The notes below the pieces were generated by a model. It saw only the letters and a list, made by a program, of their open reading frames with translations, was not told the origin of the DNA and did not search any database. A program made the position numbers and the translations under genes. From positions 76,463,554 through 76,527,553 of the forward strand of contig OX485803.1 in assembly GCA_950295325.1 (NCBI GenBank): a stretch of 64,000 nucleotides of DNA, written 5' to 3'. How positions within the stretch are numbered: the stretch's first letter is position 1; every line of letters begins with the position of its first letter. This DNA is from Polytrichum commune (Eukaryota > Streptophyta > Polytrichopsida > Polytrichales > Polytrichaceae). Shown piece after piece: positions 45,202-58,034 of the stretch.

Positions 45202-45246
45202 GTAGAAAGTCGTGCTCGACATGAAATGTTGAGCACGACTTTCTAC
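45202..45246. repeat. Perfect 16-bp inverted repeat (hairpin)
   Basis: Arms GTAGAAAGTCGTGCTC and GAGCACGACTTTCTAC are separated by 13 bases that can pair further (ACAT/ATGT). No feature explains it. Possible small-RNA hairpin or remnant of a small inverted-repeat transposon. Confidence 0.85.
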
Positions 45247-46177
45247 ATTGAGAAACATGGCATGAGTGCGTTCAATAGTGTTAGGTGTATGCCTATGTTA
45301 CACAATGGTCTACAATTTGACTACAATGTACAAAAATGACACTTGGCGTTAGAATGCTCAAGAATATCTTCCTCTTGCTTACTAAAATGTAAACATTTGA
45401 CACTTGCCATTGGTATGCTCAATGATATTTCCCCTTGCATATTAAATCGCAAAACTAACATCTCAAGTATTCCAATGTGCTAATCTAAATATCATAATGT
45501 AAATAATTTCCACTTAGAAAAGCTACTTATCTTGACGAATAGCATCATTTTGGCAATTAGCAGGCATGACGCTTTGAGAATTCTAGATCTCTAGTTTAGG
45601 CCCTTTGCAAATAGTGTACAAGACAAACCATAAACGGTGTAAGGTGCAAGCCACGGGGGGATCACACCCCCTTACATTTTGTAACCACGTGCGATAATGG
45701 GGTATTTAATGGGGGGATATTTATGCACCTCTCAATATTTTTTCCCTCCCTATATGTAGATATAAAGCTACTTTGATGTATTTTTTAACACCCTATATTT
45801 ATTTGTAATTGTTTAGAAAGGCTAATTTTTGGCATCATACTTTTTTTATAAATCGTACAAGTACCAAATAATAGACGGAATACTATAGCATTGCAAAGTT
45901 GACTATGTGAGCAACAAACGTTCCATAGCATCTATCTTGTCATTTAATCGGTTTTAATTAGTTTTACCAATGTTAAACCGTTCAAAATGCAGTTTAAAAC
46001 ACAATCAACAACACTTGGATATTATTTAAAAGGTTACCAATAAACATGGAGATAACAAAATGTACAAGCTAACAAGGACAAGTTGTAAAAACGGATAGAA
46101 CAAAACAAGAAACACAATCAACTATCACATCATGATTTTTTGCACAACCATGTACTTCAAAAACAAAAGATTGCATT
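45247..46177. other. No recognised gene
   Basis: AT-rich text with two related blocks (GACACTTGGCGTTAGAATGCTCA near 45340 in part, and GACACTTGCCATTGGTATGCTCA near 45400 in part) suggesting a short diverged duplication. No coding sense. Confidence 0.45.
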
Positions 46178-48008
46178 TGTGAGGCCAAACCCCCCACCCT
46201 TAAGCGTCCGTAGTCCGAGTAGTGGGTTTGGGCTCACATTCCTCCGCGGTATTGGATTTGGACTTGGATGAGTCCATAGTGCAAGGTTCACCCTTCAAGT
46301 GGTCTTGGATTTAACTTTGGTCTTTGCTTCCTTTGTCTTGCCATCGCGAGAGTGCTCCACATTCTCCATTAAGTTGTGCACGTGGTTTATTTTTAAAGAG
46401 AGGATGCAAGTGTAAAAAAAAAACACTATTCTCTATAGTCAATCTCAAATACATTTACTTGTGAAAGCCACACATAACACTAACTAGCATAATGTAACTA
46501 ACTACTTGTCTATGAGCTAATTAGGTAGGCTATCTACTAAGCTCCTTCATGAACCCATCTCTTTACTTTCTAATTACATAAACCTAGCTCCTTCATGAAC
46601 CCAGCTCCTTCATAAACCCAGCTTCTTAGCTTCTAACTAAACAAACCCAACTCCTTCATAAACCCAGCTCCTTCATGAACCCAGCTCCTTAGCTTCTAAC
46701 TAAACAAACCCAGGTCCTTCATAAACCCAACTCTTTTCTTTCTAACTAAACAAACCCAGCTCCTTCATAAACCCAGCTCCTTCATGAACCCACAACTTTG
46801 TAGTTGTAATCCCCAACTACCTCACTAATTATTCAAGCCCTTAACTAATCTTCCTACCTAATTTCCCTAATTCTACTAACAACCCCTTTCTAATCACACA
46901 ATTCTTCTCTAATCCTAAAATCCTAAAATCCTAGAGAGGAGAGGGGGAGAGAGAATTTCCTAACTTCACTAAGACTAACTAATCCACACAAGTATATTTT
47001 TGCACTCATCACAACATCAAGTGCTCAACTCTTAAACATGGAACTTGCAACCACGTGTATTCAAAACATGAACTTTAAGTACCACAAATTGGAATCATGA
47101 ATTAACTTTAAAATCCTTCACGTCAACACTAATTCTACCAAGAGGTCAAGCCCTCTTCAAGGCTAACAAGCCTTGGCTCTCAAACTAAAAACTAAGCACA
47201 CACATGTGCTCCAATATGGCTTCCCACACCCACACTTATAACTCGTGGGGTGCCTTGGAGCACAAAGGAAAGAGAGGATGAGTGAGGGAAAAATGAGGGA
47301 TTATATAGTAAGCTTGAGGGGGTGAGCACCCTCAAGGCTCACGATAAGCCCTTGAGATTTCCTCCTACTTAGTAGGCGCCAATCCTATCTTCTAAGCCTT
47401 CCTCCCTCAAATGATCAACAAGGATCCTAATTCGAACATTTAACTAGCCTTGGCTTTCTACCTACCACACTTTACCAAACTTGGGATGCTTCAACCCAAA
47501 CTTAGCCTCCTTCGCTTTCCGCCGCCATAACTTTCTCCCCTTACTTTCCCAAATCGTCGCTCACCACTTAATTCAAACCACGATGCTTAACTCGTGATTT
47601 GATTGGTGCTTTGAGAATTTGCTTATCCTCCACCTTGCATTCTTCCTTGGGCCTTCCCCATTAAGTGGCCATGATGAGGTAGTCCACTTGTGCGCTCCAT
47701 GTGATCCTCCATTCATCCCAATTCGAATGCACTTGCCTCTTGAGTCACTTTGGTTGTCTCCATCCATTTGTACTAGCCTACTCACTAACTACTCAATCCA
47801 AGTTCTCCTTACCTATCCTCATTCACTCAAATCCTTCCGAAGGTAAAAACACAATAACAACTCACATCCTAGCCTCTTACAACATGGTACTTCTAAGACT
47901 AACATTTCACTCTTTTTATATTTTTGTGAAGTAACATGCTACTTCAAAGTGCATCAACTAACGTTTCAAGGGTCTAAGACTAAATGTGGGCACCCTTTTG
48001 GGCTCACA
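46178..48008 (+). mobile_element. Solo-LTR-like element, TGTGAG family, copy 2
   Basis: It starts TGTGAGGCCAAAC and ends CACCCTTTTGGGCTCACA, flanked by GCATT on both sides (46173-46177, 48009-48013). Length 1,831 bp. The middle (46540-46800) is a minisatellite of ACCCAGCTCCTTCATAAACC-like units. No gene inside. Confidence 0.9.
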
Positions 48009-48013
48009 GCATT

Positions 48014-48922
48014 CAAATGAATGAAAGTTAAATACACAAATTGAAAACATTTACTTCAATTGTGTTTACAAACACATTCAACATTGTACCAAATATTTAC
48101 AATGTCAAGGGTTAGGATATAACTATGCACCCTCCAATACATGTCAATATCCTCTACAATGTCATGATAAGACTAACAAATTTGGAGAGATTTGCGTAAC
48201 ACCATAAATGACGAATAACTAAAACTAATTGATGGCATGAGGCAAGTAACCTTTGAAGTCTCCAACCACTCCATCAAGTCTTCCTCCAAGGCAGAGTGCA
48301 AGGCAAAGCGCAATCCTCTACGTCTACCACGGTGACGTTGCCAAATGTTGTAGCGCATCATCGATCATCTACAGAAGATTGTTGTAACAAAAATATAATA
48401 AATAGAATGTTGGCATATTGGACACTACTAGCATTACTATGATTACATAATGGAGTTTGTAATTTTATGTTTGAAATCTTCGAAAGAAACCTATAATTCT
48501 AGGGTTGGAAATGATCATATGAAACGAATTGGCTCACATTTCCGAGATGATCCCAATATCGGCCTTTCTAGAACCCAATTCCAAACTTCACGAACTTTTC
48601 TTAATCTCTTTTTCATCTGAGTAATCTCCTAGTTTCCACGACATTAGTTCCAGTTCGATGACAAAATTGGCCTCTCATGGAATAACACTGAAATATCCAG
48701 TAGGACCTCATCCTCTGACTATGAAACCACATGTTACACAAAATCCGAATGACACATCTCATCAAAACGTACACATTTTTACAACTATTGGTAGCGACAT
48801 CGGAACATCCCACTTGAGGTAGATGTCTTAAAGAACAAGATACAAGTACAGAATAACCTGGAAACATCTCATCTTTCTACGCTCACATTCAGGTTTTGTA
48901 ACTCTTCATCTTTCTACATCTC
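48014..48922. other. Spacer between two elements, no recognised gene
   Basis: Short open frames only (62 codons minus at 48173-48361; 84 codons minus at 48613-48867), none with a domain. Confidence 0.45.
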
Positions 48923-50728
48923 TGTGAGCCCAAAATTGATGCCCACATTGGTTGTTAACACTTGTAAAACATTACAAGTGGTGTTTTGGTAATTTATGAT
49001 TATTCACAAAAATATAAAAAGAGTGAAGCTTGAAGAAAGCTTAGTTTGAAGCATTAGGCTTTTGTGGAGTGGATTTAAGTAGAAGAAGGACAAAGGAGTG
49101 GTAAAGTGTGGTAGGTAGAAAGCCAAGGTTAGTTAAATGTTTGAATTAGGATCCTTGTTGATCATTTGAGAGAGGAAGGCTTAGGAGATGGGATTAGAGC
49201 CTACAAAGTAGGAGGAAATCTCGAGGGATTATCGTGAGCCTTGAGGGTGCTCACCCCCTCAAACTCACTATATAATCCCTCATTCTTCCCTCATTCTTCC
49301 CTCACTCATCCTCTCTTTCCTTCGTGCTCCTTGACACTCCACGTGTTATAAGTGTAGGTGCGTGGGAAGCAAGATAGGAGCACGTGTGTGTGCATGGATG
49401 TAAGGTTAGGTTGGGCGTGAATGATTTAAAGTTCAATTTATGGCTTTGTTTGAATACTTGGATTTACATTGATTAGCCTTATACTTATGCGGATGTGCAA
49501 AGTCTCTTATTGGAGCATTTAGTTTTGTTGGACTTCATATGAATTTTTGAGAGCCAAAAAACCGAGACTATGTCCAAACTTCCAAAAACTAGTGACACAC
49601 TCTTATAGTTTTTGACTTATGATGTTTAGACTTAAAGTGTTGGATTCATTAGGTAGGAAGGGGTGTGTGTAACTTTTGAATGTATTGGTGATTGACCATT
49701 AAGGTTGAACTTAGTAATGGAATGTGAAGGCCTGTAAAGGAGAGGCCACCATAAGTTACACAAGTATTTGTTAATACTTAAACTTATGTGCTTCATGGAA
49801 TCAACAAGCGAAGGTTCGTGCAGTAGTGTGGAATCAACGGCGAGGACTCGATTCACACGAGGGATATCTTTGAAGGCATGCGTGGCCAAAGCGGCCGGGT
49901 GGACTTTAGAGAAATACAAGGATGTGACATTAGAGGGAACTTAGAGAATATAGTTGATTAGAAGGAACTTAAAGAATATAGTTGATTAGAGGGAACTTAA
50001 AGAATATAGTTGATTAGAGGGAACTTAGAGAATATAGTTGATTAGAGGGAGCTTAGAGAATTAGCTGATTAGAGGGTAACTGAGACAACAACTATACTAA
50101 GGGTACTGCGACAGCAGCTCTACTAAGGGTAACTGAGACGGCAGCTATACTAAGGGTGCTGCGACAGTAGCTGGAACGAAGGCCGAGCTGCGACAGCAAC
50201 TCTACTAAGGGTAACTGAGGCAACCGCTCTACTAAGGGTAACTGAGACAGCAGCTCTACTAAGGGTAACTGAGACGGCAGCTATACTAAGGGTGTTGCGA
50301 CAGTAGCTGGAACGAAGGCCAAGCTGCGACAACAGCTCTACTAAGGGTAACTGAGACAACAACTATACTAAGGTGAAGCTGCGACAACAGCTGGACTAAG
50401 GGGCAGTTAGAATGAGGGGTTAGTTAGGTCTAGTACCCTAAGTTAAGATGGATGGGTTAGCTAGGTAGTTAGCTATCCGTGTAATCGGGGGTGCAATTGT
50501 GTGGGAAGTTGATAGAGGCGAGGATAGAGGGTGTGAAGATAGTACCAATAGAGAAAAGCGTTTATCAACGCTTGTACTCATAATATGGAATAAATTGGTG
50601 TGACCCAAGGTATGTGTGATGTCATGGGGATGAATGACGGAGGAAGGGTAAACTAGGACGAATATGAATGTGATCACCATACCCTCACCCGGACTAGGAC
50701 GCTTAAGGGTGGGCGGTTTGGCCTCACA
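48923..50728 (-). mobile_element. Solo-LTR-like element, TGTGAG family, copy 3 (inverted)
   Basis: It starts TGTGAGCCCAAAATTGATGCCCACA and ends TTTGGCCTCACA, the reverse of copy 2. Length 1,806 bp. Flanks are ATCTC and CTATG, so no target duplication is left. Internal minisatellites: GAGGGAACTTAGAGAATATA units (49930-50060) and CTAAGGGTAACTGAGACAGC units (50080-50400). Confidence 0.85.
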
Positions 50729-51859
50729 CTATGCTTGCCCAACCCTAAGCAAGCCAAGGGCCATTGAGAAGTCACAACATTCCTTCCCAAAAAAAAATCC
50801 ACAACATTTCCCTCCATACTAAAGCGTTTCATTCAAATTTGGACAAAATTTACACAATTCTTCATCAAAGTAGTCAAACCCATAATTATTCTATTGATCC
50901 TACTACACACATTTGGGGGGATCCAATCTCTAATACCCTATTTTTTTTCTACTGATTACTAAAATGGAGGAATTATTCACCACCCTATTTTACAAATAAT
51001 CATGTAGAGGACATATTTCCAATGCTATGGTAGATCTAACGAATTTGTAAAATTTACCCTCGATGAATTAAATTGACCCTATTTTTTATCTCACGTGGTT
51101 TCTAAAATTTCAATAGTCACCTCCCCGTGGTGCAAGCATGGTAAAGTGGACCAAAAAGTGCTCTAGTATGCTAAAATCGTTATCTTCTTGGTCAAACGCC
51201 TATAAGAAATAACAAGATGGTTTTTATATTGGTTTTTATTTCATGATACCTCCTATTGTTGTGTCAATTACTCAAATATAGAATATCAAGATGAGATCTT
51301 CAACACTTATCATTAAAAGTATTGTTGAAAAGCACATGGTTAAAGATGGTTTTGGATGTAAATGTTATGACCCTAAACATTTTTCATCTTACTTTAATTC
51401 ATTATAAACTTAAGGGCATCATTTTTCAAACCTACATGAATTCTAAAAGTACACTCTAGAACATGTTCGATATTTGGAATGCAGTTTCATTTTGTTTAAA
51501 AATTTGAATGTTGAATCTAACAAAAATGTTAAAAATCATTTCCAAACTCTCATGCCAAATATGCCAAATATGCTTGCAGTTGTTGATTTTAAGAGTAATG
51601 AAAGAAATTCATTAAATTGATTGCACTTTGTCTGAACTTCCCACTCATATTATTATAAACAAATATGTTATTATTTACGCCAAAATACCACAGTTATGGA
51701 TACCAATGAGTGTATCTTCAAATATTTTGCCAACTTCACTGCTCACAAGTTACCACACATCGCTCACATGTTAGCACTCCCCCACATGGACTTAGGGAAA
51801 ACATAGGAGATGGCAATCTCTAGTACCTCAAAGAAGACGACACAATTGTGTTCTTGTAC

Positions 51860-51935
51860 TTCCCTTCTACTCTATGTAGACGATGTGTTTCTTGAAGGGG
51901 ATCATGCACACTGCAGTATTTCTTAACGGCTCAGA
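51860..51935 (+). pseudogene. Copia reverse-transcriptase scrap
   Basis: Plus-strand text reads LLYVDDVFLEGD, the YVDD catalytic box of Copia reverse transcriptase. A fragment close to the Copia AFLNG motif (AVFLNG) lies about 35 bases downstream instead of upstream. The surrounding frames are broken. It is an old relic. Confidence 0.55.
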
Positions 51936-52279
51936 CTGGAAAATCGCATTTAGTTTAGATAGTGGGTCACTTGATGGTGAGAGTGTACTTAACTTACCAC
52001 TCAGTCATGCAATAGTTTGATTTGTGTTAATTAGTAGGTAATGGGTATATCAGTGGTATTAGGGAGGTTGTCAGTAGTTATTCCAAAGCAAGCAAAGTGT
52101 TCTCTCTTGGAGCATTAGAGAATTAATGTGCATTTGCTACATGGATTGATGAACCAGTGTGAGCATGTGAGATTGATGGAGAAGATGCTCCCTGGTTTTG
52201 AAGCAAAGATATAAGTTAACATCAACATCTCAAGAGATGGAATGGAATCATCATCCACAGAGTTTCCCATTGAAGTATT

Positions 52280-53000
52280 AGCTATTGAAGCTTCCATTGA
52301 AATCTCCTACCAAAACATTCGAAAGTGGTAAAGGGGCGGGAAGGCTTACAATAGGGATAGTGGTACCAGATACAACATGACCATTAGATTGATGTGCTTT
52401 AGGACATGTTTGAAAGGAGAGGAGCGAGAAAGGGATATTGAAGGAGGCATCCTTTTTCTTAATAAACGAAGAAAATGAAAAATATTTGGTAACTTCATCA
52501 AGTACCACATTAGAGCTTTATAATTTTATTCATGGAAAGATTTTGGAATCGTGAGCCTTTGTTAAGTATCGCTATATCCGACAATCATAGCCATACGACT
52601 TTTGGCTTGAAACTTCGTCCTCAGCGATTTATGAATAAAGGTGTATGCGAAAGTGCCAAAAGTTTGATAGTGAGAAACACTTGGTTTAGTCTTTAGTCAA
52701 AGTTCATAAAGGGTGATGAAACCGGCTTGAGTGTTGATGGTGTGGTTCAAGAGGTAAACACCATCATGAATTCATTCTGCCCAAAGCTTGAGTGGAATAC
52801 CATGTAGATGCAACATACTCCTAGCAACCCCACATATCATCTTGTTGTCACATTCAACATATCCATTTTGTTTCATGAATAATGCCTTCAAGCTCAAGAT
52901 GTAACTCAAACTCATCGTTGGTAAAGTCCTTCCCCTGTCCATTCTCAATGTGTTCACATCACCACCAGTGTCCCTCTCAAACAAGTATTAAGTAAATTTG
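52280..53000 (-). pseudogene. Copia integrase fragment
   Basis: On the minus strand, MKQNGYVECDNKMICGVARSMLHLHGIPLKLWAE matches in part the Copia pattern QQNGVxERxNRTI...ARSML...P..LWAE at the end of the integrase core, including the catalytic Glu region. More decayed text follows to about 52280. The upstream core and reverse transcriptase are not intact. It is opposite in orientation to the nearby YVDD scrap, so two elements are involved. Confidence 0.65.
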
Positions 53001-53070
53001 GACATAGTTTCAAAATTTAAACTTTTTGGCTGCTTCAGTTCTATGAATAAATGTTGAATAATGCCATGAA

Positions 53071-53120
53071 CACTATATTCGTTAATCGGAGACTTTTGAA
53101 AGTCTCAAAATAAAATATGC
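53071..53120 (+). repeat. CACTATATTCGTTAA end of DUF7869 element, copy 2
   Basis: CACTATATTCGTTAA is followed by the stem-loop GAGACTTTTGAAAGTCTC. It lies 400 bp beyond the stop of the broken DUF7869 copy, the same layout as 7988/8517. Confidence 0.7.
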
Positions 53121-53470
53121 CCATAGTTTGGGATGCCAATATTGTGGGCATACGGAATATTGGGAACATCAAGAACATGACGATTTAAAAATTCGCACGT
53201 AAAGCATATTCTTATTACTAAAAATAGAGAATTTCAATTAAAATGAAAACGTGAGTTCCATGTGGAAAATAACAATTGACTCTAAAAAATAAATGGTTTA
53301 TGTCATTATAGAGTTTGGGGTGCGCATCCCATAAGTAAGGCTCTTATGAATTTGGATGGCACATCCCAAACGTATACCACAATGGAATGTGACAAGTCCA
53401 CTAAGTCTATTAAAAACCAAGTCTACTAAGCGTCCATGTTTTTCGCCATTAACTCCCACCTATGTTATGT

Positions 53471-54358
53471 TTACACATCTCCATCTTCCGCTTCATATCC
53501 ATTCTCGGCGTCATTTTTTGCCGTTGCAATACGTGCCAAGTTGTCTTTGGCAAAATCTATATGTTTTTGGGGGATGGTCATTGTTTCTGTTTTGGAACCT
53601 TTACGCGGCTTCCAAGCACAAAGTATAGTGTCCGTGTTTATCCAAACCGGTGTGTACGCTGAGTCCATTGTCCACTTAAAATTCTTTTTGGTGTCCCAAC
53701 CTAAATAAGTGCATAGCACGTTTTGGTCTTTAGTGCTTGGACGACAATATTCCACCTCAATTTGACGAAAATTGGGGCTAGTTCGAACAAAATTGGGTGA
53801 AGACAATGCTTTCACCAACCAAATTGGCTTGGGATGTTCCTCATCCCCTGCTCGTACAAGGACCAAATAACCTTCATGGCAATCAACACCTACACGAAAC
53901 GACGGTGTCGGTCGATTGCGGGCAGGGCCAACGTAATGCTCGTCCATTGCGAACTCTTCACGAACGTCTCCATTGCTAAAAAACATGGTGTCGGACTCGA
54001 CAACCGGTAAACGGCTTTGTGGCCAAAATCCTTGTGTTAAAGTTGTACAGGTGTCGCCACCAAGTGTCATTAGGGCCGAGCGAATGCGATCCTAATACGC
54101 AATCAAAGGTTCATGAGGATCTCTAACACGTCTAGTGATGTCCTCCTCACACAACTCTTTCCAATATTCAATGAATCCGGATATGCCTTTGATGATTTCC
54201 GGCCCATTCCTCATGGGGTCGGGTTTGCAAGGCTTTGGATCCCCATCCGGAAGCAAACATTTGCCATCATTGTCTTGACGCCATACGAGTATACCATCAT
54301 CCGGGCCCCAATTAGGAGATGTGCACAAAAGCTTGAATTGCATGGCCGGGAGACCATC
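53471..54358 (-). pseudogene. DUF7869-type gene copy 2, C-terminal part
   Basis: It aligns throughout with residues about 190-494 of copy 1's long exon (for example PKPCKPDPMRNGPEIIKGIS versus PKPCKPIPMKNLEDICKGIS). One TAG (54089-54091) replaces the Trp codon of copy 1's YWTR, and a segment around it is shortened. It is cut at 54358 by the solo-LTR-like element; the frame resumes at 56387. Confidence 0.8.
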
Positions 54359-56386
54359 TGTGAGGCCAAATCCACCACCCTTAAGCGTCCTAGTCCGAGT
54401 GATGGCTTTGAGAATCACATTCAGTTCCTAATACCAATATGTGAATGGCTATATGGCTCTCATGTCCAAGGCCCTAACTTCATCTTAACTCACTTGCTTT
54501 ATTATTGTGAGCATCCTTGCTCGTAGCGGCATTCGATTTCTCGAGGGTCCAACCCGCGGCCTTGGCCACACATGCCCTTAAAGAGATCCCCCTAGATTTC
54601 TTGATTTTCACTTCCTTTATCTTGTCCTTGCTAGGATCCTCCACAGTCTCCATTAATTGTGCACGTAATATATTCCAACCAAAAAGTACGAGTGTTTAAA
54701 AACACTTGCCTCAATGGGTAACCATCAACACATTTAAAAGTCCCACACACTTGTATTTTCTAATAAATCCAACTCTACCTAAAAACCAAGATGGCATGCA
54801 AGACTCTCGCATGGTCTAGCAATCCCCCAAGGGATTTATCCTAACTACAACCCCCCTAGTAGCCTAAATTATTAGGGCTAACTAACTAACTTAAACCCCA
54901 GCCGAGGTCCCTTCTAACAATCAGCTCCTTAACCTTAGGCCTTGGCTACCAGCAGTCGCTCCTTACCTTCCACAGGCAGCTGCTTAGCTTGAAGCCCAGC
55001 CGAGTCCCTTCTACAATCAGCTCCTTAACCTTAGGCCTTGGCTACCAGCAGTCGCTCCTTACCTCCCAGCAGTAAACTGCTCGGCTGGAGGCCCAACCGA
55101 GGTACCTCCCCACAGTCAACTGCTTAGCTTTGAGGCCCAGCAATCAGTTCCTTCACCTTAGGCCTTGGCTACCAGCAGTCGCTCCTTACCTTCCACAGGC
55201 AGCTGCTTAGCTTGAAGCCCAGCCGAGTCCCTTCTACAGTCAGCTGCTTAACCTGAAGCCCAGCAATCAGTTCCTTAACCTTAGGCCTTGGCTACCAGTA
55301 GTCGCTCCTTGCCTTCCAGCAGTCAACGGCTCAGCTTGAAACCCAGCAATCAGTTCCTTAACCTAGGCCTTGGCTACCAGTAGTCGCTCCTTGCCTTCCA
55401 GCAGTCAACGGCTCAGCTTGAAACCCAACAATCAGTTCTTTAACCTTAGGCCTTGGCTACCAGCAGTCGCTACTTACCTTCCAGCAGTCAACTGCTCGGC
55501 TGGAGGCCTAGCCGAGGTACCTCCCCACAGTCAGCTGCTTAGCTTTGAGGCCCAACAATCAATTCCTTCACCTTAGGCCTTGGCTACCAACAGTCGCTCC
55601 TTACCTTCCACAGGCAGCTGCTTAGCTTGAAGCCCAGCCGAGTCCCTTCTACAGTCAGCTCCTTAACCTTATAGTACTTGGCTACTACTAATACAACCCC
55701 TCCCATCCGCTAATCAAGGTCTTCTAAATTCTTCTTTTCTTTTCTTTCTTTTGCTTCTAAGTCAAGAGCTAATCTAACACACTACTCTAGCTAACTACAA
55801 CTTAATCACTACATGCAAACTTAAGCTCTAGAGCTCCCTCACTTGGGAGGCCTTGAGAGAGGGAGCTTAACTAATTAACTTCACTAAAAACTAATGTCAC
55901 ACACACGTGGCTCAAGCTCTTTTGAGCTTGCTCCCTTGAGAGCGCTTGATGGAGAGAGAGACAAATGAGAGAAAAAACACCTTAAGTAGCAAAGAGGGAG
56001 AGAGGGGGAGAGGGAGAGAGAGGTGAGGATAGGGTGAGAGGATTAGCACCTCCAATCACAATCCTTTAACCCTCTCCTCCAAAGTAGGGACTAATCCCCA
56101 TCCACCAAGCTTCCTTCTTCCTAAACTAACAAAGTGGATCCAAAAGTGGGCATTTAACCCGCGGAGCTCACCTTGCTTCACCTTACCCCCCACTCACATA
56201 ATCAAGGCATCCTCTTATTGAAATCAACCTTGAAATAACTACACAACACATTCTAATGCCTAAATTTAAATCCACACCACACTTCACTCTTTTTATGTTT
56301 TGTGAATAATCATAACACATCAAAGTCAAACTAAAATTGGTCTCGAAGAGTTAATCACCACATGTGGGCACCATTTTGGGCTCACA
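54359..56386 (+). mobile_element. Solo-LTR-like element, TGTGAG family, copy 4
   Basis: It starts TGTGAGGCCAAAT and ends ACCATTTTGGGCTCACA, flanked by CCATC (54354-54358 and 56387-56391). It sits inside the DDG codons of DUF7869 copy 2, so it is younger than that copy. Length 2,028 bp. The middle (54890-55680) is a minisatellite of GCTACCAGCAGTCGCTCCTT / GCTGCTTAGCTTGAAGCCCA units. Confidence 0.92.
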
Positions 56387-57026
56387 CCATCGTCCCTTAT
56401 ATAGAATTGGAATTGTTGTGCTTTGGTATGCCCCACCAAACGGTCCCCTCCCTTCAACATGTATGACTTGATGAAGGCCTTGAAATCTTGGACTTCCTCA
56501 ATCAAGTGCGGAATTACTGGCATATGGTCCAAATCCATATACGATTTCATAAGAAGAGGTATGGTTGGAAAATCTTCTTCATGCAACTTCATGCTCCACC
56601 GTCCGAATGATGCATCAATGTCGTCGTGTGTATGTCCCACCATCAAGAAAGACACAAACACCTCCTTGAAGATTCCTTTCGCCACGAGCAATGACCAAAA
56701 ACAAAATACGTATCGACATTTGTTGTCCTTCGCACAATTATCAAGTTAAACGTGGAGAGTTGGAGGCAATGGTTTTGCACAAATGGGTTCTCCGGGTGGT
56801 TCTGGCAATGACGACATACAAACCTCCTTCCCCGCAAGCACTGCCTCATAAAGGGGTGTCGTTCCACAACCATCAAAAAGTGCACGGGAAGAATGTACTG
56901 GTGGCTTCTTAAGATCGCGCAAGAGTTTTGCAAATGAACCCACCGTGTGGTTAGCATCCCCAGGGTAAAAATCCAAACCATAATGGGCATACTTTACGTC
57001 CCCATGGCCGTGGGCAATCATACCTG
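56387..57026 (-). pseudogene. DUF7869-type gene copy 2, N-terminal part of long exon
   Basis: It starts after acceptor TTTTCCAG/GTATGATT (same phase-1 join as copy 1). It keeps GHTHDDIDASFGRWS and LVAKGIFKEVFVSF. A TAA at 56746-56748 replaces the Gln codon before LDNCAKDN. The frame is then interrupted at 56386 by the solo-LTR-like element. Confidence 0.8.
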
Positions 57027-57156
57027 GAAAAAACAAACGATGCGTGACCAAAATAATCAAATAACCACTAAACGGATGTATGGAGTTGGACATTTGCCAA
57101 ACACACCCAAGAAAATTGGATAGACTTTAAACACGTAGTTGTGATTTCATACAAAC

Positions 57157-58034
57157 CTGTGACAGCTACGGACAACTTGAAGAGACCATCCGTGGCCTTT
57201 ATTTTGCGTGCATAACAAGGGCATGCGGTTTTGGCGTGGTCCATTTTATCATGGATGACTGTTAGAACCTCTGTGGGCCTCATTATGGATAGAGCACGAT
57301 TCTTATAGTAATCTTGACGGTGTGCCTCTTGATTGTTGACATGCTCAATATATTTTTTCTGGTGTCTAGAATGAGATTCAGTGCCTATGGGGTGGGCGTC
57401 TCGAAGACCTTTGTATTTTTCACACGTCGTACACCTTGCGAACTTGTCCCCGGATCTTTTCAGAATGTATTCCGCAAACTGCTGGTTTTTAATCACACTC
57501 AACTTGGATAAAAAAATGGGCCCACATCCCGCTATGCGACCCACTTCATTGATGTCCGTTAAGATGTTCTTCCATTTTGTGCACGTGGGCAACACCATTT
57601 GAACAACCTTCTCCCCTGACGACAATGTCCTCGTCTTGTGGGGCATTGCATCGGCCAATGGCACTATGATGGTGGATAGTGTCACGGACGCTTGCAGTGT
57701 AGCCTCCCTAGGTTTCTTTGTGCCCGAGTTGCCATGAAATCGAGAGCGGCGACCCAACGATGAATACTTTCGAAACCTATAAAAGTCAGCCTTGGAGACG
57801 GCGTGGATGGTATACCACGCTCTACAACACACATCAACATTCTCAAGTGTCACCACCTTATGCCCATGTGTATCAAGCTGCAAATTTCTGTGGACCTCGA
57901 GTTTCTTAGCCGACCTCATATGAAAATCCGCAAGCCACATCTCTTGACGTAGAGACCTAATTTTCTCCCGCGGGAAAAATTGGCAACATTTCCTCGCGCA
58001 ACAATCCTTGCCGGACACTAGACGGATAGATTCT
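57157..58034 (-). pseudogene. DUF7869-type gene copy 2, first exon (5'-truncated)
   Basis: It is open from the junction at 58034 (ESIRLVSGKDCCARKCCQFFP) to donor GTCACAG/GTTTGT, and aligns with copy 1 exon 1 (ESIREVATKDCCVHRCCQLFP) throughout. The N-terminal part is missing where copy 3 begins. The exon itself has no stop. Confidence 0.8.

Noticed and set aside
50150-50362. Open frame rich in SVTLSRAAVS repeats
   Set aside because: Translation of the minisatellite in solo-LTR-like copy 3.
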